NCBI RefSeq assembly: GCF_025698545.1
Contig: NC_068569.1
Coordinates: 7,006,001 to 7,070,000, forward strand
Length of the DNA: 64,000 nucleotides
DNA from: Gossypium raimondii
Lineage: Eukaryota > Streptophyta > Magnoliopsida > Malvales > Malvaceae
Direction: 5' to 3'
Numbering within the stretch: position 1 is the stretch's first letter; the number at the start of each line of letters is the position of its first letter. The notes beneath the pieces were generated by a model. The model had not been told where the DNA came from and ran no database searches. It worked only from the letters and a program-made list of their open reading frames with translations. A program made the position numbers and the translations under genes. Shown piece by piece: positions 39,336 through 50,077 of this stretch.

Positions 39336-41160
39336 GTTTGGGTTGAGGCTATAAATGAGGCAAAAAATGTTCTCAGAATGCATAAGTTACAGCAGAAACA
39401 ATTTAGAGAGGCTAAGAAGGTTAGAGTTTCAAATATGAGTGAACGTATTAGTGTTGTTATTTATTATGATGGTGAGGTTTGCCACATTGAGAATGGTGTT
39501 GTTTTTTTGTCGGAGAATACGGTGCGACTAGTTTTTAACCAGAACATAGATTTGACAGAACTTCGTAAAAGAATTAGGCGTAAAATTTTTGGAATGACAC
39601 CAATGAAAGTTCTGTCTATTACTTATCGATTTTGTTCTTCTGTTGATCTGGTGACATATGACTCGTTCGACATAAAAGGTGCTCGTAGCTTGGAGGCAAT
39701 GGTGCAGACTCATCTTGTTAGTGGAGCACCTTATATTGAGTTATATGCACAATTTACACCGTCAAATGATGTACTTGCGACTGGTGTTCGAGATGTATAT
39801 ACGACCCTTGGCCGACACTCGGTTAACGGGTTACAAAACACGAAACAGCCCATGTTTGGTAGTGGTGTGGAATGCACATCCCTTACAAGACACTCTGTCG
39901 GTGGATGGGACATGTACGTCAGTGGCTCGATGTTTGATGCTGGAAATACGTATTAGGGAACGGCATCAAGTTCTAGTGGTTGGCAATCTACATCAAATTG
40001 GGGACGTTATGAAATGCCCAGAAGAAGGGATGATGTACTCCCTACGATGTTCACCGGTGAGGGGACCTCGTACGCTGCAGATGATTGTGGGTTAGAAGAT
40101 GACTCCGATTGGATCCACCTCGAGAGCCCAGGCCCGATGGTGCAGAAGTTGGCTTATTTTCTGAACCGGAGCCTATTCCAACAGAACCTGAAGATGCTGA
40201 AAGGAGTTCAGATGAAGAAGAAGATCCACGATTCAGAACATACTCACCTCCAGCCCACATGCATAATGTCGATCTGTCTGCAGATGATGTGTTAGAGTTT
40301 CCAGACCTACCACACCGGTTGCATGATCGTACCAGTTCGGGGCTAGATTCGGGTGAATTTGAAGTTGGTAATCAATTTACCAACGAGGATAGTTTTATTG
40401 GTGCTTTGAAACAACATAGCATAAAAAACGACATTAACTACCACTTCGTTAAATCCAAATCTGATAAGTTTGAGGCGAAGTGTGCGGTGCAAGACGGCAC
40501 ATGTTCATGGAAAATCTACGCCTCGTTAAGGAAAAGGACAAGGTTGTGGGAGATTAAAAAGAACAAAGGTCCACATACATGTGCTGCAGGTACAGTATTG
40601 ACGGTTTCTGAATAATACTGTTATTATGTAATGTTGCATTATTTAATGTACTCCATTTATAGGTGTTTCACAATATCATCTCAAGATGGATTCAGCTATG
40701 TTAGCTAGTTTGATACTACCCACGGTGAAGGCAGATCCAGGACTTCAGTTCCGGTCTTAATTGCCAATATTCGTAGCCAAATGGGGTACACGCCCTCTTA
40801 TTGCAAGGCTTGGATAGCTAAGCATAAGGCGTTGGAGAAGATGCATAGTGGGTGGGACGCTTCATATAATGAAATATGACAGTGGTGTCAAGTGCTAGAG
40901 AGTTACGTCCTAGGTGCCATCATAGACCTTGAAACGGAACATGCGTACTACAACGACCAATTGCTACGTGGATGCCAAGTGTTCAAACGCCTGTTTTGGA
41001 CCTTTAAACAATGTCGAGATGCATTTTCATACTGCAAACCATTGGTACAAATTGACGGTACCTTTATGTTTGGTAGGTATACTCATTGGCTATTGCTTGC
41101 AGTGACACAGGATGGCGGTGGGAGAATTCTTCCAATTGCGTTTGCAATAACACCGGGGGA

Positions 41161-43919
41161 TGTAATGGCCCAAATTTGAGGTTATCAGAACAGTGGTTTC
41201 GAGACCACAAATCCGATGAGAAAAATTTTATTTTTCTTATATTTTTATGGTCTAAAATTTCACAAAATGATTTTTTGAAAATTTCGTTCGAAAATTTCGA
41301 TGTTTGGGCACTCAATTTAGTCAAAAGGACTAAATTGTAAAAGTGCAAAAGTTGAGTTCTACATGTTAGAGGTGTCCAATTGTTATGAAACTTTAAATTG
41401 GAGGTCCTTATATGGTAATTATACTATTGGTAACTTGGTAGACAAAAATGGACATTAGATAAGTGAAATAGAAAATTTTTAAGTTAGGGGCAATTTGGTA
41501 ATCTAGTAATTAAAATGAATTAAAAGGGAAAAAGATGGCAAAAATCATCATCTTCTTCATTAGGACGAAATCAGCAAGGGGGGAAGCCATAGTTAGGGTT
41601 TTCAAGCTTCCAAGCTCCATAGTAAGTGATCCCAAGTCCCGTTTTAATGTTTTTACGTTTTTGGAGTCCCTTAGCTTAATTTAGCTTATTCTAGCAATAA
41701 TTTAACCTAGGGTTTATATTTGGAAAAATACCCATAGGTGAAAAGTGTTTATTTTGATGTTTTATGATAGAATATGAAGCTAGAAATTATGTTAAACAAC
41801 TTTTGCTAAGCGATTTTAAGTGAAAACGAGTAAAACGACATAATCGGTAAAAATACCTAATGTTCATAAGTACATGTTAGAGTGGGAATTTGATGTTGCC
41901 ATAGAAGGGAAAAATGTTCAGAATGTTATAAAACATAAGAATAAGAGATTAAGTTTAATTTCCGAGCCTTGGGGCAAAAATGTAATTATGTAAAAGTTTA
42001 GGGGCAAAATTGTAATTTTGAAAAAGTTAGAGTCGAGGGCTGTTTTGATGAATGTGATTATTAAATAAGTTAAATTTACTATTTTAGATCAAGAAGTACT
42101 AAACTCGAGGTTAGACAAAGGAAGAATAAAGTTGAAGACTAAGTTGGTGAATTTGGCTATAATTGGTACCGAGGTAAGTTTACGGTAAATAAATGCAATA
42201 TTTCAATATTTATTATCAATGCTGTTAATTTCAGAAATTATGAATTTATTTTATGAATTTATTTGATGATGACCCAAGCATGAGATGATAGAGAATTAAA
42301 ATTTGAAAGTCCGTTGATACATAAGGATGGTCTTGGATACGAATGTCATGACATTTGGGTAAAGAGATCCCATATAAGACCATGTCTGGACATGGCATTG
42401 GCATCCTTAAGATCATGAGAGGTCCTCAGAAGACCATGTGCGGGACATGGCATGGGCACCGAGACGAGAGGTCCCATGTAAGACCATGTCGGGACATGGC
42501 GTTATACCGAGATGAGATGTCCCCTATAAGACCATGTCTGGGACATGGCATGGGCACCAACATCAGAACATCCCATGTAAGACCATGTCTGGGACATGGC
42601 TTTGGCATGTTATTATCAGAAGAGACTCGAGTATCCTTATTATTTCAATGTAGCTCAACGGGCTTGTAAACGAATTATGTTCATGAAAGTTCAGTTTAAA
42701 GCATAAATGGCAAGCTCAGGTAAGTTATAAGAGTTAAGAACTTATTATACTATCAATTGATGTTCAACGATGCAGCAAGATTTGAGTAAGTTATGTACAC
42801 AAGTATTCTAAGTAAACAAGCAAGAGAACTAGTATGAGATTAACTAAAGAGTAAACTAGAGATATAGACATTTGAGTTTAATTATTTAAGTTAAATATTG
42901 TTATTTATTTGCTAGTAAACTTACTAAGCTTTATGCTTACTTCTTTTATTTCTCTTTCTCTTATAGTATTGCAAAGCTACTTCAAGGATCCTAAAGAAGT
43001 CGGAGATCGTCCACACTATCAACCACAACTACTCGGTATTTTATATCGAATCACGTTTGAGTTATGGCATGTATAGGGATTTAGTTATTTTGTATGTTTG
43101 TGATTATGATTTTGCTAAAGAATGGTGTGTAAGTATTTGATGATGTATGGTTATTAAAATGGTTAAGTATGAAGGTATTTGTTGTTATAAGAGTCTAGGT
43201 GATAAATTATGTATGGAAATCATGAAAGGATGAAATTTTGCAAAGAAACAGAATTCAGGCAGCAACAGTGACGTGACTTTGAAAAATCACCCAAGATAGT
43301 ATAAAATGAATTATAGGGTGAATGATATATGGAATTAAAGCTTGTTGAGTCTATTTTCATGGAAAAATAACGGTGTAGTGAAAGGAATTTTATATTTTAA
43401 GATATGTGAATTTTCGTGAGACAGGGTCAGAACAGTTTTTGGTGTCCCCTGTTTTGAGTTTAGAAAATTATTAAAAATTGTACAAAAATGGTTATGAGTT
43501 ATAGTTTATATGTATAGATTTCTCATTGAGTTTATTTTCTGTAGAAACAAGTAAGAACTTCATATGAAAATCCTACAGTGAGAAAACTTATTTTTAGTGA
43601 CTAGAGGTCAGGGCAGTCAGGTGGTGAAACAGGGGAGACTTTAACTAATAAACTGTATTAATTGGCTGAACCAAAAATTCTAAAAATTTTATGGTGAGTA
43701 GATATATGAGTCTAGTTTCAGGTAAAATTTACGGAATTAAATTTCGAGTTCTGTAGCTCAAGTTATAATTAATTTAGTAACTGCTGTGCGATTGGATAGA
43801 TTTGCTGTAAATAGTGAAATAAATTTTCAAACCTAGTTTTTATGCTCCGAATTGGTAAGATAAGCTAAGTAATGCCTCGTGCTCAACTCCGGAAACGGTC
43901 TCGGGTAAGGGGTGTTACA
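41161..43919. mobile_element. Solo LTR of a Tekay/Del-like Gypsy retrotransposon, 2.76 kb
   Basis: Begins TGTAATGGCCC and ends GGGGTGTTACA (TG...CA), flanked by a perfect 5-bp duplication GGGGA (41156-41160 and 43920-43924). No internal gag or pol domain is present, so this is a single LTR left after recombination between the two LTRs. It lies in the catalytic region of the MULE transposase, so it is younger than the MULE insertion or arrived in a progenitor copy. LTRs of 2-3 kb with TGTAA...TTACA ends are typical of Tekay/Del Gypsy elements in plants (family knowledge). Confidence 0.88.
42340..42612. repeat. Array of palindromic units inside the solo LTR
   Basis: About five units of roughly 55-65 bp, each with AAGACCATGTCTGGGACATGG or a close variant. 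The core CCATGTC-TGG-GACATGG is a 7-bp palindrome with a 3-base loop. Confidence 0.8.
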
Positions 43920-45164
43920 GGGGAGTCGTCTGATGACTCAGATTTCTTACTCTAGGTTAATGAGGCATGTGTGCCCCCAACCTGATATCTGTGTTATTTC
44001 AGATCGGGGTACAGGTATACTAGCTGCATTTGATGGACAGAGAAGCTTATGGCAGCGCACACACCATCGATATTGCCTAAGCCACGTTGCTTCAAACTAC
44101 TACAGGCAATATCCATCTAAGAGCGAATGTCGACAAGTGACCAACATGAGTATTTAGTCTCTATCTGTGTTATTTCTTTTGTCAATTTGAATTAGTTGTA
44201 AATGAAGAAGTGGTATGTAATATTTACTATGAACTTATTTTGGCAATGTATGAAATAAATAAAGATTGTTTTCACGAGATGTTGGCAATTTTACGTTCAA
44301 TTAACGGAGAAGGGGAGGACTACCTTTGTAACATACGTTTCGAACAGTGGGCACAAGCATACGATGGCGGCCTATGATATGGTCATATGACCTCAAACCT
44401 GGCTGAATGCATAACTTATGTTCTAAAAGGAACGCGCCATCTATTGATAACATCGGTTGTGCGAGAGATATATTTTCGTTTGGCGATGCTATTTCCAAAG
44501 CGAGCAGCGAGTTATGCAGGCCAGATGCAGGGAGGCTATGTATGGTGCAGTAAGGTAGTACAAGAAATTAACAAGGCCAAGGCGCGAGCGAATACTATGC
44601 ACAGAGTGTGTCACAATCGAGACAACTTATGGTTTCGCGTGACAGAGTTTGACAGACCGCACCAAGGTGTTGTTGGCGGGCAATATCGTGTACACTTGCG
44701 AAACAGGACTTGCCACTGTGGGATGTTTGGTGCACTTCGTTATTCATGCGCTCATGTTATTGCAGCTTGTCAGAATCTCCGCCTGGATCCGATGAGCTAT
44801 GTGGACGAAGTGTATAAATTAGAAAATATGTATAACATTTGGAGACACGTTTTACCACCGATCCCAGATGAACGTAAGTGGCCACCCTTATCTCTTGCTC
44901 CTTTTAAGCTGTTACCGGATAGAGAATTGCGTCGCAAACCAATGGGTCTACATTGCTCGACTAGAATACGTAACAATATGGATATTCGAGAAACAGCTAG
45001 TCAACATAAGTTGTGCGGATAGTGTAGGAATCCAGGCCATACAAGTCGATCATGCCCTAATCGCAATAGTTGAATGTAATTGTAAAAAAATTATATTTTT
45101 TTTAATTATTAATTGATAATTGTATTAATTGTTAGTAAAATTATCAAATTATTAATTGTTAGTA

Positions 45165-45485
45165 CCAGTCAAGGGTTAAGGTTAGGGTTAGGGTTAGGGT
45201 TTTTAAGTTAAGTGTTTAGGGTTTTTAAGTTAAAGGTTAGGGTTTTTAAGTTAAGGGTTAGAGTTTAGGGTTTAGGGCTAAGAGTTTTGGGTTGAGAGGT
45301 TTTTCAGTTAAGTCAAGGGTTTAGGGTTTTTAAGTTAAAAGTTTAAGGTTTTTAAGTTAAGGGTTAGGGTTTAGGGTTTTTAAGTTAAAAGTTTAAGGTT
45401 TTTAAGTTAAGGGTTAGGGTTTAGAGTTTATGGTTTTTAAGTTAAGGGTTAGGATTTTTAAGTTAAGGGTTTAGGGTTTGTCAAT
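45165..45485 (+). repeat. Telomere-like interstitial repeat inside the MULE
   Basis: Irregular array of GGGTTAGGGTTAGGG, TTTAGGG and GGGTTTTTAAGTTAA units between the 3' ends of the transposase and mobile domain genes. It mixes plant (TTTAGGG) and TTAGGG units with a longer unit of about 30-45 bp, so it is not a true telomere. Confidence 0.75.
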
Positions 45486-45647
45486 TAAATTATGTATTTA
45501 ATTGTAATTTATAAATTTATAAATTTTTAATAAATTAGTTTAGGGTTTTTAAGTAATAACTTAAAAAAATTTCTATTTTATTACATCAAATAATATCAAA
45601 ATATTCAAAATGTTTGTACAAATATATTAAAATACAAATCAATCTCT

Positions 45648-47757
45648 TTACCCACCAAATTTAGTGCCACATAGCGACCGTCGATGGTTACGCGCTGGAT
45701 TCTTCCTTTGTCTAGCTTCCGGCGACGGTTGTGGTTCCTCCGGCGGGGATTCTGGTTCCTCCAGTAGGGCATCTTGTTGTCGGAGTTGGGACGATGAGCC
45801 ACCTTGATAGAATAGTGAATGTGGAGGTGTTTGCATCACCAACGGCGACGGTGTTTGAAACCCATACGGTGGTGGGGATTCGTAAAAAGAAGAGCTCCCC
45901 GACGGCCTCTCTTGCGATCCTTCGTGCCCCACTGGCCTATACATCGGCGGTCTACTCGGCGTAACAGGAAAATGAGCTGAACCGGGTCATTGGCTCCACC
46001 CTGCCATAGGACTCGAAAAAGGAAACATATAAGGGTTAAGATACATAAATGGGCTAGGAAACGCACATCGCATCATCTGAAAAGGCTGTGCCGTGGGTAT
46101 CGTCGGTTGAACTGCTGGGTCGGGTGACTGTGTCGGTGCTCTCGTTGGGCCTGGTGATTGAATGGCCGCTGATGATGGGCCAGGTGAATGCCTGGGCCTC
46201 GTTGATGGGCCAGCGTTATCGTCCTTTCGTCTTGGATTTAGAGGCCTGCATCTTTCCCTTTGGACATGTAATTGCCGCTGCGTTTCCTCTACCGACAGTA
46301 AATACGGCTTGCCATGGATCCTAATCATGGCTTATATTCTGGCACGCACGCTACCTCCGGAACGATGATCGGTTCCATAGTAGGTATATACTCATACTGA
46401 TCTTCCCACATTTCAATGTAGTTGGACCAGAATCTCGGTCAATCTGTATGCAGTTGCCGTAGGTCAATTTTGTGTTGATCATCAAACACCTCAGGTGGCA
46501 AGGGAATCGGTTGTCTACATCCAAATTACCGTATCACTCTGTCTAACTGGTGCATCTCCACGGTTGCGTAGCTGAAACTCATTTGGAATTATTGCCCGAA
46601 TTGTCAGATCCTCGTATGGTGTCCATTGAAACTATATGAAAATGATAGAAATATTAGTTATATACATAATACTAAATACTAAATACCAATCGACTAGCGA
46701 ATGATGAAATATCAATTTTATTTAATACTTACATGTGCTTCCGACTGTTGGTCTAATTGAAGCCGTATATCTTCAAGAGAGGTAGGTAATCGAGCATGAC
46801 TTGCCAGATGGTTCCACCTAATTAAATAAATTTTTAGCATACTATTATTTTTAAAAATCTACATAATAATTGTAAAATCTAATATAAAATTTACTTCGTT
46901 ATGAGTGGGAATGTATATGGGTGGTCCACTCGAGGACGTAGAAATGGAAAGCGAAACCGTGCCCATGACTACAGTAGTGACAGGCAACCTCCGATTTTTG
47001 CTTTACTTGGTGGCCTCGCCCCGCACATCTCCCGATATAATGTTGCCAAGACTACAGACCCCAACTCAATTCACCAGCTGCTCTAAAATCAACGAGTTTC
47101 AGCAGCCATCTTAGATGTACGCGGCTCCGTGACAAGTCCGGCATCAGATAACCTCCAATTATCTGAAGAATGTATGCCCATGCATATTGGATTCTTTCTA
47201 CTTCGGTTGAATCATCATCCGGATCCGAGAATGTGTCTCGTAACCAGTCCATCTCGATCCGACCTCTGTCCATTTTCTCCAGAATAGCGTCCAAAAGCTC
47301 GTAGCACACCGCTCCCCAATCGCTAAATTAGACAGACCCGGTAACTGGGTACTCGCCCATCACCAATCCTAATTGCAGACTGACATCTTCCAAAGTGATA
47401 GTGTACTCTCCACATGGAAGATGAAATGTGTGCGTCTCGGGTCTCAACCTCTCGATCAACGCACTGATAAGTTTCGGGTCCAACTTGCGTCCCCGGTCTA
47501 CTGTCGCCACGTGCCAAAAACCCACTTCCCGCAGATAGTTCTCTACCAACGGTGATGGAAGAGCATGCATATTCTGGATATAGCATTCCAATATCCGATT
47601 TACAGACTTTTATAACAAATAATAAATTAATAATTATCTAAAAGTGCATAAATAAAAAAATCTTAAATAATATTTAAAAATTAAATTTAACACTTACCAT
47701 TTTCATTTGTTCGACGGATATGTGCTGCTTATCAAGACGAGTCAATTCTCCGGCCAT
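45648..47757 (-). pseudogene. Plant mobile domain (PMD, MAIN-like) gene inside the MULE, decayed
   Basis: Minus-strand gene starting with exon 47757-47698 (MAGELTRLDKQHISVEQMKM, donor GTAAG). Downstream blocks match the plant mobile domain: LREVGFWHVATVDRG and HLPCGEYTITLEDVSLQLGL (47590-47330), WLRDTFSDP and WAYILQIIGGYLMPDLSRS and KLVDFRAAGELSWG (47309-47052), RWNHLASHARLPTSLEDIR (about 46815-46740), FQWTPYEDL (46620), and a Pro/Ser-rich tail (46328-45648). The PMD occurs in host proteins MAIN and MAIL1, in MULEs and in some Gypsy elements (established). Stops or frame changes occur after about 47335, between 47052 and 46830, within 46550-46330 and near 45985, so no full product is expected. 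Its function in the transposon is unknown. Confidence 0.8.
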
Positions 47758-48334
47758 TGCTGAAGTCGTACAAATTTTTACGATTTAAAAATTTTTTTAA
47801 ATAAATTTTTTTAAAATTATTTAAAAATAGGGATTTAAGAGAAATTTAAGAGGAAATTGAGAGCAAATTGAGATTAAATATGGATTTAAGAGAGATTTAG
47901 AAAGAATTTGAGAGCAAATTGAGAGGAAATTGAGAAAATAATTTAGAGAGGATTAGTTTGTAAAAAAAATGGTGGGGGTTTTTATAAATTTTTTTTGACC
48001 GTTGGGGGGGCAACGGTAAAAAAAATGACCGTTACTGCTTATTCACGCTGGGAAATCGCGTCCCTAAGGCGCTTACGTAGTAACAAATCGCGTCACGTCG
48101 GTAGCGATTTGGCCGACGTGGACACAAATCGCTATTACGTGGACGCGTTTTTTTGCCACGTCAGCAAAGCGCACTGACGTGGACGCGATTCGCTGACACG
48201 TCCCCTGACTTTGCTTTGACGTAGACACGCTTTAGGAAAAAAAGGCCAATTTCGATAAATAATAAAATACCGGGCCCATTTCGATAAATTTAGAAAAAGA
48301 TAGGCTTTTAATGGTAAATTACCCCTTAGAATTG

Positions 48335-49700
48335 GACCAAAAATTGTAAGAATTACCATTATTTATTCCAGTCAAAAAATAAAATACAGCCATTGTGATT
48401 CTTAGGATTAAAATAAATTATAAAAATAATAATATGAGTGATTTTGGGCGAAAAACTCGATGAATTTATTTAAAAAATAAATGGGACATTTAATTGAGTA
48501 GTTCAATAAATTTATTTTAAGAAATAAATTTAATCACTATTGATCTTTAAAAAATTCCGACTAAAAACGGTTTTTACATGAAAAAAGTAATTACTAAAAT
48601 AAAATAAAAACAAATTATTTCCAATAATGTATCGTTTTTACATGAAAAATTAATTACGAAAATAAAATAAAAATAAATTGTTTAAAAGAATGTATTATTT
48701 TAAAGACAATAATATTTTAAGAAAATAAATAAAAGAATAATAATAATTTTATTTTAAAAGGGGTGTCGCCAACAAAGGGGTGGCACTCCTTTTCCCCCCG
48801 TACGTTTATTATTATTATTTATATATTTTATAGTTTTATGATTTTATATTTTATTAGTTAGTTTTATATTTATATTTTATAGTTTTATAATTTTATTTTA
48901 TTTAATAAAAAATGTTTAAGTTGTTTTATTTTCATATTTTTATTATTCTTTAATATTTTATGATTATAAATTTTGAATATTTAGAATAATAACTAAATTG
49001 ATATTTTTGGTAAAATTGACATAAAAATATTAGGGTAAACTACTTAAATAGTCACTTAAGTTTTTAGCGAGTTTTGTTTTGGTCATTAAAAATTTTTATT
49101 ATTTAATTTCGTTAAGTAAATTTTCAATTCTAGTCATTTCATCATTAAAATGTATTTGGTCACCAAAAAATGATATAATAACAAATTTAACCATTAATAT
49201 TTTACGCATTCTATTTCTAAAAGTTCAATACATTTTGCCCTCAAAATATACATATTATCAAAACATTAAAAAATTATAATTATAATTATAAAAATTAAAA
49301 ATTGTAATTATAAAAATAAAACAACTCAACCATTTTTATAAAATAAAATAAAATTATGAAAACTATAAAATATAAATATAAATATAAAACTAACTAATAA
49401 AGTATAAAAACATATTATAAAACTAAAAAAATATATAAAAAAAAGAAGGTGGTAAAAGTATGGGGAAAAAGAAGTGCCGCCCCCTTGCTCGCGACACCAC
49501 TTTTAAAATTAAAATATTATTATTTATTTATTTCTATTAAAATATTATTATTTTTATAAATGGTGCCCAATGCTCAAAATAATCCATTCCTGTAAATAAT
49601 ATGTTTTTTAACCTATTTTCGTAATATTTTTGTATTATTTAAGTTTTTTTTTTCTTATTCAAACTATTTGTCAGATCATAAGCGCCGGTATTGAGAGCTT
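48335..49700. other. AT-rich spacer with an inverted-repeat pair
   Basis: Contains a tandem duplicated block of about 75 bp (about 48566-48700, each copy starting GTTTTTACATGAAAAA). A further imperfect inverted-repeat pair at about 48703-48830 and 49440-49565 has arms containing GGTGTCGC...GGCAC. It is probably a worn repeat element. No gene. Confidence 0.5.
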
Positions 49701-50077
49701 AGCGTAGTTCTAGAAAAAGCGCATGTTAACAGAAAAATAAAAGAAAAAAACTGAAGGAGCACTTGAATTGCGCCACGTGGTTGCAGTCCTTATAAACGGA
49801 TGCAAACCTATTTATATTGCACTCTTTTAATCTCCTTTTCTCGTCCGCCCCTCTCTTTCTATCCGTTCTTTCTGTTAAGCTCCGATTCATTCTCCAAAGT
49901 CCGAACCCTAGCTTCCCTTTCTCTAATTTCACTCCTTCCTTCAAATTCCATTCACATGCTTCTCTTCTTTTTCTCCTAAATCATTTTCCCATAAAATAAA
50001 TCCAACAATTATTTCTTTGTTCCAATAATTGAAAAAAAAAAGGAAACCGAGGAGCTAGATAGAAGATTCGAGAAAAT

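Larger units (their letters stand above)
39378..45075 (+). pseudogene. MuDR-type transposase gene, decayed and interrupted by a solo LTR
   Basis: Pieces of a MULE transposase in order. 39378-39956: N-terminal region (ISVVIYYDGEVCHIENG), PB1-like. 40109-40615: acidic linker then MuDR DNA-binding domain (FTNEDSFIGALKQHSIKND, HTCAAG). 40680-41160: start of the catalytic domain, with the first DDE aspartate in VQIDGTFMFGRYTHWLLLAV. 43925-44157: after the inserted LTR, second aspartate in CVISDRGTGILAAFDGQ and CLSHVASNY. 44228-45022: remainder, with a SWIM zinc finger (CHCGMFGALRYSCAHVIAAC) and a zinc-knuckle-like CRNPGHTSRSCPN. Breaks seen include a TAA near 40757, a TGA near 40877, a TGA near 44377 (DGGL-stop-YGHM) and a stop at 45020 just before the last knuckle. 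Frame changes occur in the 39956-40120 and 40615-40760 regions. Some gaps may be introns. Confidence 0.85.
38532..48325. mobile_element. Mutator-like DNA transposon (MULE) carrying a plant mobile domain gene, 9.8 kb
   Basis: Flanked by a perfect 9-bp direct repeat TTAGAATTG (38523-38531 and 48326-48334), the Mutator signature. Terminal inverted repeats of about 110 bp (left 38532-38645, right about 48215-48325) share GGxxAAxxTACC starts, TATTTTATTATTTATCG and AAAGCG blocks. Inside the ends are GCGCCCACGTGGACGCG-type motifs. It carries a plus-strand transposase gene interrupted by a 2.76-kb solo LTR and a minus-strand plant mobile domain gene, in convergent arrangement with a telomere-like array between them. 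Without the inserted LTR the element is about 7.0 kb. Both genes contain in-frame stops, so the copy is non-functional. Confidence 0.92.

Noticed and set aside
41161-43919. Reading the gap in the MULE transposase as a very large intron
   Set aside because: The segment has TG...CA ends, a perfect 5-bp duplication and an LTR-type internal repeat, so it is an inserted LTR.
45165-45485. Chromosome end or subtelomere
   Set aside because: The array is short, irregular and lies inside a bounded transposon with genes on both sides.
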